From positions 1 to 6,055 of the forward strand of contig WFTN01000096.1 in assembly GCA_015485455.1 (NCBI GenBank): a stretch of DNA of 6,055 nt, written 5' to 3'. The position numbers and the translations under genes were made by a program. Each line of letters begins with the position of its first letter. Position 1 is the stretch's first letter. This DNA comes from Planctomycetota bacterium. Lineage in GTDB: Bacteria > Planctomycetota > GCA-002687715 > DRQF01. The notes beneath the pieces are model-generated. The model saw only the letters and a list, made by a program, of their open reading frames with translations, did not search any database and was not told where the DNA came from. This document shows positions 1 to 5,562 of the stretch, piece after piece.

Positions 1-1
1 C

Positions 2-301
2 CTGGGGAAAGATCCTGTAGTTCAAGCCATCGATCTGAAAATGAAGGAACTCTCCACCCAACTCATTGCTGCTCGCACGAAAAGGGACAATCGCCTGGCC
101 ATGAAGTTTGCCCGCAAAATGGAACTCAATCGCCAAGAGCTTCTGCGGCACCTGAGAAAGGTGGCACCGGTCAAGCGCAGCTATGCGCCCTTGCCGAAGG
201 CTCCCGATCTCCCCACATTGCCACCGGCAAACACCACGACCGAAGAAGAGATGCCCCTTCTGCCTATGCCCAAGATGCCCGGAACAAAAAAAGGCAAATA
301 G
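2..301 (+). CDS. C-terminal fragment of an unrecognised charged protein (partial at left edge)
   Basis: The reading frame is open from the first complete codon at base 2 to the TAG at 299-301, so about 99 residues are visible and the gene begins outside the window. The ATG at 41 is probably internal: no Shine-Dalgarno precedes it and the upstream codons read smoothly (LGKDPVVQAIDLK, then MKELS). The first ~60 visible residues are rich in Lys, Arg, Glu, Gln and Leu and look alpha-helical, possibly coiled-coil. The last ~40 are low-complexity with many prolines (repeated LP and MP pairs, then a TTTEEE patch) and end in a basic KKGK tail, suggesting a disordered terminus. No catalytic motif or known family is recognisable. 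A strong terminator starts 30 bases downstream, so this is the last gene of its transcription unit and is not part of the NfeD/flotillin operon. That it is coding is fairly sure; its function is unknown. Confidence 0.6.
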   Translation: MGKDPVVQAIDLKMKELSTQLIAARTKRDNRLAMKFARKMELNRQELLRHLRKVAPVKRSYAPLPKAPDLPTLPPANTTTEEEMPLLPMPKMPGTKKGK

Positions 302-330
302 AGCAGAAATCAGAACCAATAAATCCAAGG

Positions 331-362
331 GAGCCACGACGCTGAGCGTTGTGGCTCTTTTT
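331..362 (+). terminator. Strong rho-independent terminator
   Basis: A 12-bp stem (left arm 331-342, right arm 346-357) has one G-U wobble and a 3-base TGA loop, and is followed directly by five Ts at 358-362. The stem is GC-rich and starts 30 bases after the stop codon of the upstream gene. This is a textbook intrinsic terminator for the left-hand gene and insulates it from the nfeD-floA operon. Confidence 0.93.
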
Positions 363-430
363 CTGGTTGCCAACCTTTGAAATGGGGAAAAAGCCCCCCT
401 TAACGTGGGCCCGATCATGGTATCCTCTTC

Positions 431-460
431 TTGCTGGATGAGCGGAATTGTGCAAATACT
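431..460 (+). promoter_or_regulatory. Weak candidate sigma70-type promoter for the nfeD-floA operon
   Basis: The leader between the terminator and the first operon gene must hold the promoter. The best match I find by eye is TTGCTG at 431-436 and AATACT at 455-460 with an 18-base spacer, giving roughly 3/6 and 4/6 matches to the consensus boxes. It lies about 110 bases before the chosen nfeD start. An alternative is TTAACG at 400-405 with TATCCT at 421-426, but that spacer is only 15 bases. Neither is strong, and an alternative sigma factor is possible. Confidence 0.25.
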
Positions 461-495
461 ATGGCTGCGCTGCGAATTGATTGGGTCCAAACCGC

Positions 496-514
496 GAACC
501 CAAGAATTAGGTTC
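496..514. promoter_or_regulatory. Imperfect inverted repeat in the operon leader
   Basis: GAACCCAA at 496-503 pairs with TTAGGTTC at 507-514 in seven of eight positions, around a GAA centre. It sits about 55 bases upstream of the nfeD start and downstream of the promoter candidate. It could be an operator for a dimeric regulator or a small leader hairpin. No T-run follows, so it is not a terminator. It could also be chance. Confidence 0.3.
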
Positions 515-568
515 ACTCGATCTCAGAAAAATGCGTTTCACCGGATGCAACCGAAACAAGAGACTTTC

Positions 569-2152
569 ATGAAGACAGGTAAACTTCGACGCGGGCCAAC
601 GCCGCCATTACTGGTGATAATAATCGCTTGCCTTGTCTCCCTGACAACTTCGTCCTGGGGGCAAGGAGGAGATGTGAGCCGGGAGCTCGTTATTGGAGAA
701 CGATTCGAGCAGGTGATTCTCGTTCGTTTAGGCAAGAATCGAGTCGTAAATGAATTCTTGGCCACACAGATCGAAAAAGAAATCGAGGCTGTGGCCCATC
801 TGGAAAACGCCGCCCTTGTCTTCGAAATTGACTCCGGCGGTGGCGATGTGGACGCTGCTACCGAAATCACCGACCTCATCCGCAGTTATCAAGATTCTGA
901 CCGACTCCGCATTTTTGCCTATGTTCCTAACCATGCCTATTCGGCAGCGGCTTGGATCGCATTTGCCTGTCGAGGACTAATCATAGCCCCTGAAGCCACC
1001 ATTGGCGATATTCAACCGCTCATTCGGGGATTCCAAGGCTACGAACGAGCTCCAGAAAAAATCGTCACAGTGATTGCTGAGCAATTTCGTCTGAGCTGCC
1101 GGAGCAATGGACTGAAAGTGCGCTACCCCAGCCTTTTCTTGGAGGCCATGGTCGACAAGGACATCGAGATCGTCGAGGTGGAGAATCGCAAACTAGGAAC
1201 CACCCATTACATGCGGGCTGACACTTGGAATGCCATGCCCGAAGCACAGAAGGACGGTTTATCGGCCAACTTTATCGTTGGCCTTCCAGGAAAGGCCCTC
1301 ACGACGAATGGAAGAAGGCTCCTTGATTTCGGTTTCGCCGTCAAACTGATGGAAGGAAATCACGAAAAGTTGATCGACATTTTGGGGGCCCCGAATGCCA
1401 AGCTGCAAATCAAAGAAGTCGAGCAGCCCAGAGAATTCGCCTTCCCGGAATTCGACATCTCCATGGTCCTCCTCATAGCGGGAATCATACTTCTCGTCCT
1501 GGAGCTGAAAACACCAGGCTTGGGCATTTTCGGCGTTGGCGGAATTTTGGCCATTATCATGTTCTTCTTGGTCCGGGCCGAATTCTCGGATGCGGCTCTT
1601 TGGCCCACGGCTTTGTTCTTGGTGGGAGTTTTCCTGCTCGTGGTTGAAGTCGCCATCTTGCCCGGCCTCATCGCTCCAGGCCTGATAGGCTTAGCCCTCA
1701 TCCTTTTCGCTACCTGGAGTTCCGTGGCGCATCCAGGCGAAACCGGATTACCACCCTTTCCAGATTTAGCCAACGACGCAGATTCCCAATCTGTTCGAAT
1801 TTGGGCAAGCTCCCTGATTGGCGGACTCTTGGGAGGATTTAGTTTTACTTTTATTCTGGGCAAATTCCTCCACCGCTTGCCCTTCCTCAACAACCTGATC
1901 ATGCTGAAACCGAAGAGCGGTGCAGACAAGTCTCCTTCCAACAGACCTCAAACCAACCGTTTGGCCTCCGAAGGCGAAACAGGTTCGGCGATCACAGACT
2001 TGCGACCCAGCGGAGTCGCAAATATTGGCGGCAAAAGAGTGAATGTTGTGACTCAAGGCAAATTCGTCGAAGCCGGCTCCCCCATTCGTGTCCTCAGTAC
2101 TTCGGGTAACCGAATTGTGGTCAAAGAGATCAAAACAGGCGAAGACCAATGA
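569..2152 (+). CDS. nfeD: Long NfeD: membrane-bound SppA/ClpP-class serine protease with C-terminal OB-fold
   Basis: A 527-residue protein of the long NfeD family: membrane proteases with an extracytoplasmic ClpP-like domain, multi-pass membrane region and C-terminal OB-fold. Residues 1-33 are a signal peptide (basic KLRR, hydrophobic core LLVIIIACLVSL, SSWG near cleavage). Residues ~40-280 are the protease domain. DSGGGDVDAA (~88-97) is the strand/oxyanion glycine motif, Ser125 in AYSAAAW is the expected nucleophile, and Lys164 in PEKIVTVI the expected general base; the 39-residue spacing is close to the Ser97/Lys138 dyad of archaeal PH1510. Residues ~298-435 hold hydrophobic segments with two NfeD-like Pro-Gly turns (KTPGLGIFGVGG and ILPGLIAPGLIG). 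Residues ~470-523 are the OB-fold (LRPSG and TQGKFVEAGSPIRV). The start at 569 puts the signal peptide at the N-terminus; the frame is open to 431 but that stretch does not look coding. The Shine-Dalgarno is weak. The stop overlaps the next gene's start (ATGA). Confidence 0.92.
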   Translation: MKTGKLRRGPTPPLLVIIIACLVSLTTSSWGQGGDVSRELVIGERFEQVILVRLGKNRVVNEFLATQIEKEIEAVAHLENAALVFEIDSGGGDVDAATEITDLIRSYQDSDRLRIFAYVPNHAYSAAAWIAFACRGLIIAPEATIGDIQPLIRGFQGYERAPEKIVTVIAEQFRLSCRSNGLKVRYPSLFLEAMVDKDIEIVEVENRKLGTTHYMRADTWNAMPEAQKDGLSANFIVGLPGKALTTNGRRLLDFGFAVKLMEGNHEKLIDILGAPNAKLQIKEVEQPREFAFPEFDISMVLLIAGIILLVLELKTPGLGIFGVGGILAIIMFFLVRAEFSDAALWPTALFLVGVFLLVVEVAILPGLIAPGLIGLALILFATWSSVAHPGETGLPPFPDLANDADSQSVRIWASSLIGGLLGGFSFTFILGKFLHRLPFLNNLIMLKPKSGADKSPSNRPQTNRLASEGETGSAITDLRPSGVANIGGKRVNVVTQGKFVEAGSPIRVLSTSGNRIVVKEIKTGEDQ

Positions 2153-2643
2153 CCCTCATTATTGTCATGTTCATGGTGGCTACACTTCTCATCATCGCGG
2201 AAGTGATGTTTCCCAGCTTCGGACTTTTGGGAATGTTAGCGGCAGGCTCCTTCCTTGTGGCCATTCTGGAATCATTCACCATGGGAGATCAACAAGGCTA
2301 CATCGCCGTAGGGGCCGCCGTGGTTGTCATTCCCTGTGCAATAGCCGGGGGCTCTTATATCCTCAACCACACCCCTTTGGGAAATCGACTCATCCTAAAA
2401 GGGCCAGACCACGAACAATTGCAAGGACAAGGGGCTGATAAGTCTCTTGCCTCATTTGTTGGTAAGATCGGCATGGCTCAAACACCCCTCGCTCCTGGGG
2501 GTACAGTGGAAATAGGAGACATTACATTCAGCGCCGTCTCCCACGGCGAGTTCATTGACCAGGGCACACCGGTACGTGTGATCCAGGTAAAAGGCAATCG
2601 CGTTGTCGTGGCGAGCGACAAGGAAACAGATTCAAGCTCTTAG
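2149..2643 (+). CDS. nfeD: Short NfeD-like membrane protein with OB-fold (flotillin partner)
   Basis: A 164-residue protein of the short, protease-free NfeD class usually encoded beside flotillin-type genes. Three hydrophobic segments (about residues 2-18, 25-41 and 51-72) include the family turn [14 protein letters not shown] polar linker follows, and then a beta-rich OB-fold at about 101-156, with the motifs [31 protein letters not shown] and KGNRVVV matching the NfeD C-terminal domain. The OB-fold is thought to act in protein-protein contacts with flotillin assemblies rather than in nucleic-acid binding. Its ATG lies in the ATGA overlap with the long NfeD stop codon, so translation is probably coupled. 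The TAG stop abuts the strong Shine-Dalgarno of floA. Its OB-fold resembles that of the upstream NfeD, suggesting paralogues from an old duplication. Confidence 0.9.
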   Translation: MTLIIVMFMVATLLIIAEVMFPSFGLLGMLAAGSFLVAILESFTMGDQQGYIAVGAAVVVIPCAIAGGSYILNHTPLGNRLILKGPDHEQLQGQGADKSLASFVGKIGMAQTPLAPGGTVEIGDITFSAVSHGEFIDQGTPVRVIQVKGNRVVVASDKETDSSS

Positions 2644-2650
2644 AGGAGGT
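2643..2650 (+). promoter_or_regulatory. Strong Shine-Dalgarno of floA, overlapping the upstream stop codon
   Basis: GAGGAGGT at 2643-2650 ends four bases before the floA ATG at 2655, and its first base is the last base of the upstream TAG. It is by far the best ribosome-binding site of the operon. The other genes have weak sites and rely on overlap or close spacing, which suggests that the flotillin is made in excess over its partners. Confidence 0.85.
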
Positions 2651-2654
2651 CATC

Positions 2655-3671
2655 ATGCCCATTTTCTTAGTTGATCAAGCCGTCATCCTGATTATCGTTT
2701 TGGCAGCGGTATTCTTCTTAATTTTCATTTTCGTCGTCAAATACCTGAATCTCTACATTCGTTCTCTGTTCGCGCGGGCCGAGATCGGCATCCTCGAACT
2801 CATCGGAATGTCCCTCAGAAAAGTGCGGCCCGCAATCATCGTAGACGCCAGGATTCGCATTGTTCAAGCTGGTCTCAGCACCTCCCGCAGTGACTTGGAA
2901 ACCCATTACCTTGCAGGAGGCAATGTTCCCAAGGTTGTTTCGGCTTTAATCGCTGCAGACCGGGCAGACATTGAGTTGTCCTTTCCCCAAGCTGCGGCCA
3001 TCGACTTGGCTGGCCGGGATATCCTAGAAGCCGTTCGCACCTCGGTCAACCCCAAAGTCATCGACTGCCCTGATAGCACCAAAGGAAACCGAAAGATCTC
3101 TGCTGTGGCTGGAGACGGCATTGAGCTTCTCGCTTCTGCCCGTGTGACTGTACGAGCCAACCTAGCCAGCCTCGTCGGTGGTGCTACAGAGGAAACCATT
3201 ATCGCCCGTGTGCAAGAAGGTATTCTCACCACAATCGGCTCAGCCAAGAATCACTTCACCGTTCTTGAGAACCCAGACATGATTTCACGGCAAGTGCTGG
3301 GCAAGGGTCTGGATGCCAACACCGCCTTCGAGATCTTGTCCATTGATATCGCCGACATTGACGTTGGCCGCAACATTCGCTCTCAACTGCAGATCGATCA
3401 AGCGGAAGCCGACAAACGGGTTGCTCAAGCAAAGGCCGAAGAAAGAAAAGCCATGGCCATCGCCGAAGAGCGGGAAATGGTGGCCCACACCCAACAAAAT
3501 CGCGCCAAAGTGGTGGCCGCAGAAGCAGAGATCCCCATGGCGATCGCCGAAGCCTTCCGTAGCGGCAACCTGGGAGTCTTGGACTTCTACAAGCTCAAGA
3601 ATATTCAAGCTGACACAGCCATGCGTGACGCCATTTCTCATGACGACAACATCAGCGATGACGATGAGTAG
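2655..3671 (+). CDS. floA: FloA flotillin-like protein (SPFH family, UPF0365/YqfA type)
   Basis: A 338-residue flotillin-like scaffold of functional membrane microdomains, close to the usual ~330 residues of FloA. Residues ~9-29 are a hydrophobic membrane-inserting segment. The SPFH/PHB region (about 30-240) contains strongly conserved family stretches: [47 protein letters not shown] and [20 protein letters not shown]. Residues ~245-300 are the Glu/Ala/Lys-rich helical region ([18 protein letters not shown] and [13 protein letters not shown]) that drives oligomerisation. The FloA signature [19 protein letters not shown] follows at 303-321. The last residues are acidic (DDNISDDDE). The start is fixed by a strong Shine-Dalgarno. 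FloA proteins cluster in membrane foci and interact with NfeD proteins, consistent with the two NfeD genes directly upstream. I am confident of the family; its client proteins in this organism are unknown. Confidence 0.97.
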   Translation: MPIFLVDQAVILIIVLAAVFFLIFIFVVKYLNLYIRSLFARAEIGILELIGMSLRKVRPAIIVDARIRIVQAGLSTSRSDLETHYLAGGNVPKVVSALIAADRADIELSFPQAAAIDLAGRDILEAVRTSVNPKVIDCPDSTKGNRKISAVAGDGIELLASARVTVRANLASLVGGATEETIIARVQEGILTTIGSAKNHFTVLENPDMISRQVLGKGLDANTAFEILSIDIADIDVGRNIRSQLQIDQAEADKRVAQAKAEERKAMAIAEEREMVAHTQQNRAKVVAAEAEIPMAIAEAFRSGNLGVLDFYKLKNIQADTAMRDAISHDDNISDDDE

Positions 3672-3724
3672 TCAGAAGAGTTGACTTGTGATCCAAAGAA
3701 AAATTGACTTCATAGGCTGGTAAG

Positions 3725-4381
3725 ATGGACATAGACGACTTTATCAAGCTCATCCTCTTTGTCGCCTTCTTTGTTCTTCCGCCAATTCTTAAGGCGAAAG
3801 AACAAGGACGCAACCAAAGACCAGGATCGAAGCCCAATCGCAATCCTCAGAAACGCCCGGCGCCCAAGACAGGGCAAACTCTGTCGGAATGGATGGAAGA
3901 AGTACGCCGTGCAAGCGAGCGTTCGAAGGAAGAAGAGCCAGAGGTCGTCAAACCCATAGATCCACCGCCGATAAGAGAACGTCAGACTGCCCAGGCTCCT
4001 GCTCCCAGAGAGCAACAAAAAAGTCGAAATATCTCCCCCGTCCAAGCGCATGTTTCCCCCGTAGAAGTCGACATCAAAGCCCATGTGCGCCCGGTAAAAG
4101 TGGATATTCAGGCCCACGTCGATCCCATACGTTCTCGTTTTGGGTCAATCGACGAGTTAGAGCCAACAAGTGATGACAAACGTGCCCGCGACCACGCGCG
4201 ACTGGCCAAAGGAGCCAAGAGAGCCAAACGCGCTGGTGGCAGAACAGTCCGGGCGAGACGATCTTCCGGCCGAAGAAAAGCTGGCATCCAAGTCAGACTC
4301 TCGGAGATGAAACGAGCCATGGTGTTGCAAGAGCTCTTAATGCCACCCATAGCACTCCGTGAGGATCAAGATCGTCTATGA
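3725..4381 (+). CDS. Unrecognised single-pass membrane protein with basic C-terminal region, in the flotillin operon
   Basis: A 218-residue protein I cannot name. Residues 6-23 (FIKLILFVAFFVLPPILK) form one hydrophobic segment; acidic residues precede it and basic residues follow, suggesting an N-out, C-in anchor with the bulk in the cytoplasm. Residues 25-50 are a Pro/Arg/Lys-rich linker, 51-70 a short charged helix (LSEWMEEVRRASERSKEEE) and 71-100 a Pro/Gln-rich, probably disordered stretch. Residues 108-140 are three 11-residue repeats starting AHV. Residues 152-187 are very basic, and 188-212 form a final amphipathic helix ending in LQELLMPPIALRE. From memory, small proteins next to flotillin genes in planctomycetes and Bacteroidetes can end in a similar LR-A-EIL-like motif; I could not check this. 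The start at 3725 has only a weak Shine-Dalgarno, 53 bases after floA. The stop overlaps the next start (ATGA). It may be a flotillin adaptor, but this is inference. Confidence 0.8.
   Translation: MDIDDFIKLILFVAFFVLPPILKAKEQGRNQRPGSKPNRNPQKRPAPKTGQTLSEWMEEVRRASERSKEEEPEVVKPIDPPPIRERQTAQAPAPREQQKSRNISPVQAHVSPVEVDIKAHVRPVKVDIQAHVDPIRSRFGSIDELEPTSDDKRARDHARLAKGAKRAKRAGGRTVRARRSSGRRKAGIQVRLSEMKRAMVLQELLMPPIALREDQDRL
4046..4144 (+). repeat. Three tandem 33-base units encoding 11-residue AHVxPVxVDIx repeats
   Basis: Units lie at 4046-4078, 4079-4111 and 4112-4144, in frame within the unknown membrane protein. They encode AHVSPVEVDIK, AHVRPVKVDIQ and AHVDPIRSRFG. The first two units share eight of eleven residues, while the third keeps AHV-P and then diverges. 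The DNA differs mainly at third codon positions (for example gcg/gcc/gcc and catgtt/catgtg/cacgtc), so the protein repeat has been kept while the bases drifted. Confidence 0.8.
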
Positions 4382-4755
4382 ATGACCACACGACGCTCAA
4401 GTTGGCCGAAGAACTGCTTCGAGAATTTCGAGACAGGCTCTATCTCGATACCGCTCAGATTCGCAAGATTCTGGAGGGGGAAGAAGAGCTTGTGACGCGC
4501 TGCTTAGACTTTCTTGTTGGTCGGGATGAGCTCATGATGGCCGCCGGCCGCTCCCCCTTGTTTTACCATCGAAACAACGTGATCCGTGCCATGATCAAGG
4601 AAATGGAAGGCAAGGGTTTCATGGACGCTGAGCTCATTGCCATGAATGTCGGCATTCCCATCGCGACCACCTGTGAAATCCTTGGGTGGTTAGAAAGAGA
4701 CAACCGAGTTCAAGCCAAGCATGTAGGAGAAGACGTCCTCTTTTGCTGCCGTTGA
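4378..4755 (+). CDS. Small protein with two winged-helix-like modules, coupled to the unknown membrane protein
   Basis: A 125-residue soluble protein without signal peptide or membrane segment. Residues 1-20 form a charged helix. Two similar halves follow: residues 21-65 (LYLDTAQIRKIL ... LFYHR) and 80-125 (GFMDAELIAMNV ... LFCCR), joined by the helix NNVIRAMIKEMEG. Each half runs from a hydrophobic-Asp start through a helix, a turn, a recognition-type helix ending in a Leu/Trp-rich patch (CLDFLVGRD or EILGWLERD), then two short strands as in a winged-helix wing. The GWLERDNRV patch recalls small wHTH domains such as DUF2582, from memory. It could bind DNA or act as a protein-protein module. 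The ATG overlaps the upstream stop in ATGA, and a GAGG at 4361-4364 is somewhat far for a Shine-Dalgarno, so translation is probably coupled to the membrane protein. It is the last gene of the operon. Coding is likely; function is open. Confidence 0.75.
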   Translation: MNDHTTLKLAEELLREFRDRLYLDTAQIRKILEGEEELVTRCLDFLVGRDELMMAAGRSPLFYHRNNVIRAMIKEMEGKGFMDAELIAMNVGIPIATTCEILGWLERDNRVQAKHVGEDVLFCCR

Positions 4756-4779
4756 TTTCGGTCTTGCCTTGTTCCTAAG

Positions 4780-5562
4780 CTAATCTGAAACAACGTTCTG
4801 GGAGGGAGTCGATGGCATTCGGTGCTCGACAAAGCCACCATCAGTTAATGCCAAGATCCGTGATGCATAGAATTCAAGACTCTTGTCATGAGTTACGACG
4901 ATCATGGTTTGTCCAGTTTCTTGGGCCAACTTGGCAATGAGCTCGTGAATGGCATCCGAGGTCTTGACATCCAAGTTCCCCGTTGGCTCATCGCACAACA
5001 TGATTGAGGGCTCGTTAAACAGAGCGCGGGCTAGAGCAACCCGTTGACGCTCTCCCCCGGAAAGTTGGTTGGGCCGATGCTCGGCACGGTCGGCGATGCC
5101 AACAAGATCAAGCAGATATCGCGCCCTTTCCCTCGATTCCTTCTTGCGACTCATCCAGGCAAGGGGACCGTGCTCAATCTTCCCAGACATCATGATGTTC
5201 TCCACCGCCGTGAACTCCGGGAGGAGATGATAGAACTGAAACACGAAGCCGATCTTTTCGGCCCTTGTATGGGCTTTTGCCTTCCGTGACAATTTCTGAA
5301 CGTCAACACCATCCAAGAGCAAAGTGCCCCTGTCCGGGTGATCAAGAAGGCCCAAAATATGCAAGAATGTGCTCTTGCCAATGCCACTCTGGCCTTTGAT
5401 CAAGAGAAATTCACCCCTGGCCACATCCAAATTGGCACCACTCAACACAGTCAGGCGATTGCCATCCGGCAAGGCAAAACTCTTGTGCAAGTCTTCAACT
5501 TGATAGACCAAATCTTGGGGCTTTTCTATGACCCCGTCTTCGTTTTGATGGTGGTTACTCAT
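4780..5562 (-). CDS. lolD: LolD-type ABC transporter ATP-binding protein
   Basis: A 260-residue ATPase of the LolD/MacB branch, which powers release of outer-membrane lipoproteins from the inner membrane together with LolC/LolE permeases. All nucleotide-binding motifs are present: Walker A GQSGIGKST (57-65, Lys63), Q-loop Gln109 in VFQFYHLLPEFTA, signature LSGGERQRVALARAL (167-181), Walker B IMLCDE (187-192, catalytic Glu192), D-loop GNLD and switch His225 in VVTHD. The LLPEFTAVEN stretch after the Q-loop is characteristic of LolD. Walker A has Ile61 where Ser is usual; this position varies and should not abolish binding. An N-terminal extension of ~15 polar residues and a C-terminal tail of ~15 residues lie outside the conserved core. 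The start overlaps the upstream permease stop by 8 bases, indicating coupling; the Shine-Dalgarno is weak. It converges on the flotillin operon, with 24 bases between stop codons. Confidence 0.93.
   Translation of the reverse strand: MSNHHQNEDGVIEKPQDLVYQVEDLHKSFALPDGNRLTVLSGANLDVARGEFLLIKGQSGIGKSTFLHILGLLDHPDRGTLLLDGVDVQKLSRKAKAHTRAEKIGFVFQFYHLLPEFTAVENIMMSGKIEHGPLAWMSRKKESRERARYLLDLVGIADRAEHRPNQLSGGERQRVALARALFNEPSIMLCDEPTGNLDVKTSDAIHELIAKLAQETGQTMIVVTHDKSLEFYASRILALTDGGFVEHRMPSTPSQNVVSD

Noticed and set aside
41..301. Complete 86-residue gene starting at 41
   Set aside because: There is no Shine-Dalgarno before 41 and the frame stays open to the window edge with plausible coding sequence, so a partial gene is more likely.
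365..375. Palindrome GGTTGCCAACC just after the terminator
   Set aside because: It allows at most a five-base arm around a single base, cannot form a stable hairpin, and a match this short is expected by chance.
431..568. N-terminal extension of the long NfeD starting at 431
   Set aside because: The open frame is short, lacks a ribosome-binding site and would bury the signal peptide behind 46 residues with no family resemblance; it is better read as untranslated leader.
1360..1941. Long minus-strand open frame (193 codons) opposite the long NfeD
   Set aside because: It lies wholly antisense to well-conserved NfeD sequence, and its product is rich in Lys, Pro, Ser and Arg with no recognisable motif, as expected for a shadow frame.
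3313..3684. Plus-strand open frame (123 codons) overlapping the end of floA
   Set aside because: It overlaps the conserved Glu/Ala-rich region of FloA in another frame and has biased Pro/Lys/Ser/Trp composition with no motif.
4769..4793. Possible terminator hairpin TTGTT/AACAA between the convergent genes
   Set aside because: The stem is only 5 bp and AT-rich with a 15-base loop and no T-run, so it is too weak to call.
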